Source: Melastoma dodecandrum (taxonomy: Eukaryota; Streptophyta; Magnoliopsida; Myrtales; Melastomataceae). From it: a stretch of DNA of 64,000 bases. The DNA lies in the NCBI GenBank assembly GCA_029817715.1, contig JARUPY010000602.1, positions 2,683,501 to 2,747,500 of the forward strand. Reading direction: 5' to 3'. The notes beneath the pieces were generated by a model. The model saw only the letters and a list, made by a program, of their open reading frames with translations. It was not told the DNA's origin and did not search any database. Made by a program: the position numbers and the translations under genes. Below are positions 59,906 to 64,000 of the stretch, piece after piece; positions within the stretch are counted from its first letter, which is position 1; every line of letters begins with the position of its first letter.

Positions 59906-62900
59906 ATGGCCGCCGCCGACGACGAAGCGCCGACATTATTGGGATCGGGTCCAGAACTGGAGAAGGAGAAGCGCAAGCGGAAACGACGGAAGCAAGCCCG
60001 CCCCCAACTGCCACCCGGAGAGGCTGCGACAGAGGACGCGGCCGAAGATGGAGTAGGAGAAGGAAACCCGAAGAAGGAGAAGAAAAAGAAGAGGAAGGAC
60101 AAGAAGCAGGAGGAGGAGGTCGAAGCTGTAGCTGAGGAGGAGAACGGTGATGAGGAGGATGAGGATGAAAGAGAGGAGGAGGAGAAGAAGAATAAGAGGA
60201 GTAAGGTGCTAGGGAGCAGAGTTTGCGGTGGCGGGATAATGAGTACGGAGTCATTCGATATGCTCGGCTTGTCTTCCCACACCGCTAGTGCCATCAACGA
60301 CATGGGGTTCCAGTACATGACCAAGGTTCGGTTCAATCATCAATCTGTTTTCTCGTTAGGCTGTGGATATCGCTTTTTGCTGTAAATGCCTGCATCTGCA
60401 TGTTGGGTCGGTAGTCCCAGGATGTCAGTGGCTATTCTTTTCCGCCCGGTATCTCGAGCTTCGCGCCGAGTAAGCCGGACTCAACCTGGATACCGTGGGT
60501 CTTCCAACAGGGATGACCAGTAGCTATTTTTGATAGGAACATTATATACTCCCGAGATTTTCCGTTTACTCATTTGTGTTCGAGCTAGCTTATATCCCAG
60601 TTTGATGAAATTCGGATCTTACCTTTCCCACAATTAACTTGATACTCGTTTCTAGGTATTCTGGTTTTGGTATATTATCTTTGAACTCGTAGTGCTTATT
60701 TGTGGCATTTCGAAGTCTTCTTGTTATTGTAATGATACAACCATTTGTACAAAATGATATTGTGGAAGTGATGAGGTTTTCTCAGCTTTGGTATTGTGAT
60801 TACTGCAGATCCAAGCGGAAGCAATACCTCCCCTGATGGTTGGGGAGGACGTTGTGGGCGCTGCAAGAACAGGTGCTGGGAAGACCCTGGCTTTCTTAAT
60901 ACCGGCTGTGGAGCTGTTACATAACATTCATTTCACTCCACGCAATGGGACGGGTGTTGTTGTAATTTGCCCGACCAGGGAACTGGCAATCCAGGTGAAA
61001 ATATCTTAATATTGCTTTACATTTTAATTACTTATCTGCATATTGATCAAGAAATTGAGGCATGTCATGCATTGTTGAATAAGTTTATATTGAAAGAAAA
61101 TTTTTACAGGGCCTAATGTTAGTCTTTGATGAGGGTAGGTTTTTATTTAATTTACGCACTTTGTGAGAACTTAGCCCCGTAGATTTCTTATTGATGCTTT
61201 TCTCCTCATATATTTCAGGTTTCTTTTCAATTCTTGTAATGACCAAACAAAAGTTTTAAAGTAGGAATTGTGCTATTTCTTGCTTTCAGCTCTTTTGGAG
61301 CGTGAGTTGTCTGATTAGTAGTTGACATAGCTATGCAGTAATAGTCAATCGTCAATCTTTAACCTAGCAAAGTTGAGAGATGGGGTCCTTCCAAGGGCAC
61401 CCAAGTGGCGTAAGGTGGGTGGTGGGTGTTTGAAACCTTGTCATGATCCCTGGTTCGAACCCCACCATGCACACTCCACTTTGAAATACGGTTGGTCTCC
61501 TGGGTAATGGCTAATAAAGCCCAGGAGCCGCCCACCTGCTAGGCCTTTGAACCTCAATTGAAATTGGACCGATAGGGGAGCAGGCCTCAAGTTGGGCCCA
61601 GAGGGGATGTAGTGGGGCCGGGCCTAAGGCTCGCGGGCTTGTCAAAGAGCCTCCCGGCTCACAAAAAGTAAGTCCGCCACGAACCCCGCTGATACAAAAA
61701 AAAAGTTGAGAGGTGGAATTTCCTGCATCACCATCCGAATTTGCTGGTCTTAAATATGCCAATTTGGAGGGACAATTGTTAGTTTTTCTAAAAGTCTTCT
61801 GTTTATGACAAGAGCTCTGGATCTCTTACCTTAAAAAAGGTATCATAAGTATGTTCTCGTATGTCTCTAACCCTTCCTGTAAATTGGCCCTGTAGACTCA
61901 TGCTGTGGCGAAGGAACTGCTAAAAAATCATTCTCAGACTCTTGGCCTGGTGATTGGAGGTGCAGCTCGTAAAAGCGAAGCAGAACGAATTGTAAAAGGA
62001 GTAAATCTTCTTGTTGCAACTCCTGGTAGACTACTTGACCATCTTCAGAACACAAAAGGTTTTATATACAAAAACTTGAAGGTAAGATTCATTCTCGTTG
62101 GAAAAGTAAACAATTGCTTCTGTTATGGTGGTCTCATTGGAACTTTAAAAAGCTTCTTCTGCTATGGAGTTATTGTTATTAGTTATGAAAGCATGATCGG
62201 TTTGATGCCTTTGGGAAAGGGAAATAGAGAGGAAAGGGAAATGCTGATCAAACATTTTTTTCTTGAACTAATACGACAAAATTTAAGACTTTTTACTCCA
62301 TTTTCTGCATGTGAGTTTTCAAAACAGGTTGTTTCTTAGGCCACTAATTGTTGCATCCATTATCATTGATTTTGATCTGTTCAGTACTTTTAGTTCTGGG
62401 CATGATGTAATGTAGCGTCTGTTTTCTGTTTCCCCAAGGGATGACCACAAGTTAAATGACATAAAGCTGATCTCAATTTAGAGTGTATGGCTTAATAAGT
62501 GATAATTGATTTATTGTAATTATATCGCTAAGCTGATTACCAGACGAGATGAAACCCTTTGTTCCTGGATGTATCATTATAATTTTCAGGAGTCAGAGTT
62601 TAAAAATTCTTTTAAGGTGAAAACTTAAGTTTGAGAGCTTGAAAAAGTAAAGATATGCATAGCAACGGTAGCATGAGTTTGAGCACATTTCTCAGATCTA
62701 ACTTTTTGGGTTGTGTGCAGTGCCTTATAATAGATGAAGCTGACCGGATATTGGAAGCTAACTTTGAGGAAGAGATGAAACAGATTCTCAAAATCCTTCC
62801 TAAGGTACTGAAATATATTACAACCTTCAACAGAATATATTGTTGAAACAATGGAGAGAATTCTGAATTGAATATTGGGCACTGATAGGATAATACTAGT

Positions 62901-63986
62901 TTCTTCCTCTTGATGACTTGATAATTTCTTAATAGAACGAATATTTTTCCTATTATTTGTCTTTGGAGTATCTCTTGCTGATTGGGTCCTACTTGAATAT
63001 GCAGAAAAGGCAAACAGCATTGTTTTCAGCTACTCAAACAAGAAAGGTTTGTCATTTCAGAATAAGCACATCCTTATAGACCATCTGCATTATCTGCAAA
63101 AGCTATGTATGGCCCATCTTGAATTTTACCTCATCAATGATGGTAGGTTGAAGATATGGTGCGATTGTCTTTTCAGACCAAGCCTCGTTATGTCGGTGTG
63201 GATGACGACCAGAACAAGGTTAATATCTTGGATTTATTTATGTTAGTTATGGACCAAAGAAAACAATCTTCACAGTTCCTTTCATCTTTCAGTTAACTCT
63301 GTTTAACAATTTCCATAGGCAACAAATGAAGGCTTACAGCAAGGATACTGCATCATGCCCAGTGCAAAGCGATTTATTCTTTTGTACTCATTCCTGAAGA
63401 GAAACCTGTCAAAGAAAATAATGGTTTTCTTCTCTTCATGCAATTCAGTGAAATTTCACTCTGAATTGCTTAGATACATTCAGATAGACTGTCTAGATAT
63501 CCATGGGAAGCAGAAGCAGCAGAAACGAACCACCACCTTTTTTGACTTTTGTAAGGCAGAGAAGGGAATTTTGCTTTGCACTGATGTAGCTGCTCGTGGG
63601 CTCGATATTCCTGCTGTGGTATAAATCTGAGTAATTTCATAGGTGTCCTTATGTTCTATAATACCTATTTTTCTTCCCAATTAATTTTGATATGTTTGTC
63701 TCTTTATGCAAATATATGATTATTTGGTGGCTAATCTACTTGATGTTGCTTTACTCATAGGACTGGATTGTTCAGTATGATCCTCCCGATGAGCCTAAGG
63801 TGTCATACAATTTATCTGTGAAATGTTCATCCTAATCTTTATCTTCTAGAGTGACCCTTCATGTTGATGGGCTGTTTTCAGGAATACATTCATAGAGTTG
63901 GTAGAACAGCTCGAGGGGAAGGTAGCAAGGGAAACGCCTTGCTCTTTTTGATTCCAGAAGAGCTTCAGTTTCTTCGCTATCTCAAG
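59906..63986 (+). CDS. DEAD-box RNA helicase, DDX18/HAS1 type, truncated by window edge
   Basis: Nine exons are visible: 59906-60325, 60809-60994, 61896-62081, 62721-62804, 63005-63046, 63147-63218, 63319-63618, 63761-63799, 63882-63986; the gene continues past 64000. The first 478 residues include a Lys- and Glu-rich disordered N-terminus (~1-105), then the Q motif region, motif I ARTGAGKT (~159-166), Ia PTRELAIQ, Ib [16 protein letters not shown] (269-272), III SAT (300-302), [23 protein letters not shown] and [11 protein letters not shown]. The subfamily is set by [21 protein letters not shown] and [14 protein letters not shown]1/DDX18 is a nucleolar ATPase needed for 60S subunit assembly; plant members are RH27 and RH51. 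All junctions are GT-AG and phase 0. Intron 2 contains a SINE. Confidence 0.93.
61384..61701 (+). mobile_element. tRNA-derived SINE in helicase intron 2
   Basis: The element has an A-box-like TGGCGTAAGGTGGGTGG stretch and a perfect B box GGTTCGAACCCC, the RNA polymerase III promoter of tRNA-derived SINEs, and ends in a run of A residues. It is flanked by 15-bp target duplications AAAGTTGAGAG(A/G)TGG at 61369-61383 and 61702-61716, with one mismatch. Body length is about 318 bp. Confidence 0.85.
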
Positions 63987-64000
63987 GTACGTTGAGCATA

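Noticed and set aside
1..64000. CRISPR arrays, phage, bacterial operons or riboswitches
   Set aside because: The sequence is plant nuclear DNA with spliced genes; no such features were seen.

Overview
The window is nuclear DNA from a flowering plant, most likely a woody eudicot. Genes are broken by short GT-AG introns, several families are plant-specific (NAC, ZIP, RIC, neprosin/DUF239, ginkbilobin-like DUF26), and plant LTR, LINE, SINE and hAT elements lie between them. I could not fix the species. All gene models below were spliced by eye; phases and splice dinucleotides were checked at every junction given.

Layout. 1-4001: AT-rich flank with a 32-bp tandem repeat, then a TTC4-like Hsp90/Hsp70 co-chaperone (+) carrying an AT-AC (U12-type) intron. 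4784-6330 (-): a remnant resembling ribose-5-phosphate isomerase B, then a ROP-interactive CRIB (RIC) gene whose frame looks damaged. 7235-19314: a complete 12-kb LTR retrotransposon on the minus strand, with 3.1-kb LTRs, a 5-bp target duplication and a tRNA-Arg primer site, but no recognisable gag or pol. 19857-25162 (-): a TBC RabGAP and a ZIP metal transporter. 25930-27590 (-): a truncated LINE. 27591-32849: a long gene-poor stretch.

32850-44724: a NAC transcription factor (+), a seven-exon neprosin-domain gene (-), a UGT pseudogene scrap (+), a RHON1-like chloroplast RNA-binding protein (-), and a small S24/S26-type peptidase-fold protein (-) with a hAT MITE in an intron. 44725-53700: degraded gene fragments, repetitive DNA, and a partial relative of the 12-kb element in the opposite orientation. 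54003-54410 (-): a secreted ginkbilobin-like protein. 56683-59111 (+): the NC2-beta/Dr1 transcription repressor. 59906-end (+): a DDX18/HAS1-type DEAD-box helicase, cut by the window edge and carrying a tRNA-derived SINE in intron 2.

There is no operon logic; these are independent housekeeping, transport and regulatory genes. The order TTC4, RIC, TBC, ZIP, RHON1, S24/S26 appears to follow the order of Arabidopsis chromosome 1 homologues, so the genes look like an old collinear block and the mobile elements like later insertions. The most unusual object is the 12-kb non-coding element: it has an extra primer-site-like motif inside its LTR, a large hairpin at its polypurine tract, and a degenerate repeat array in its 3' region.
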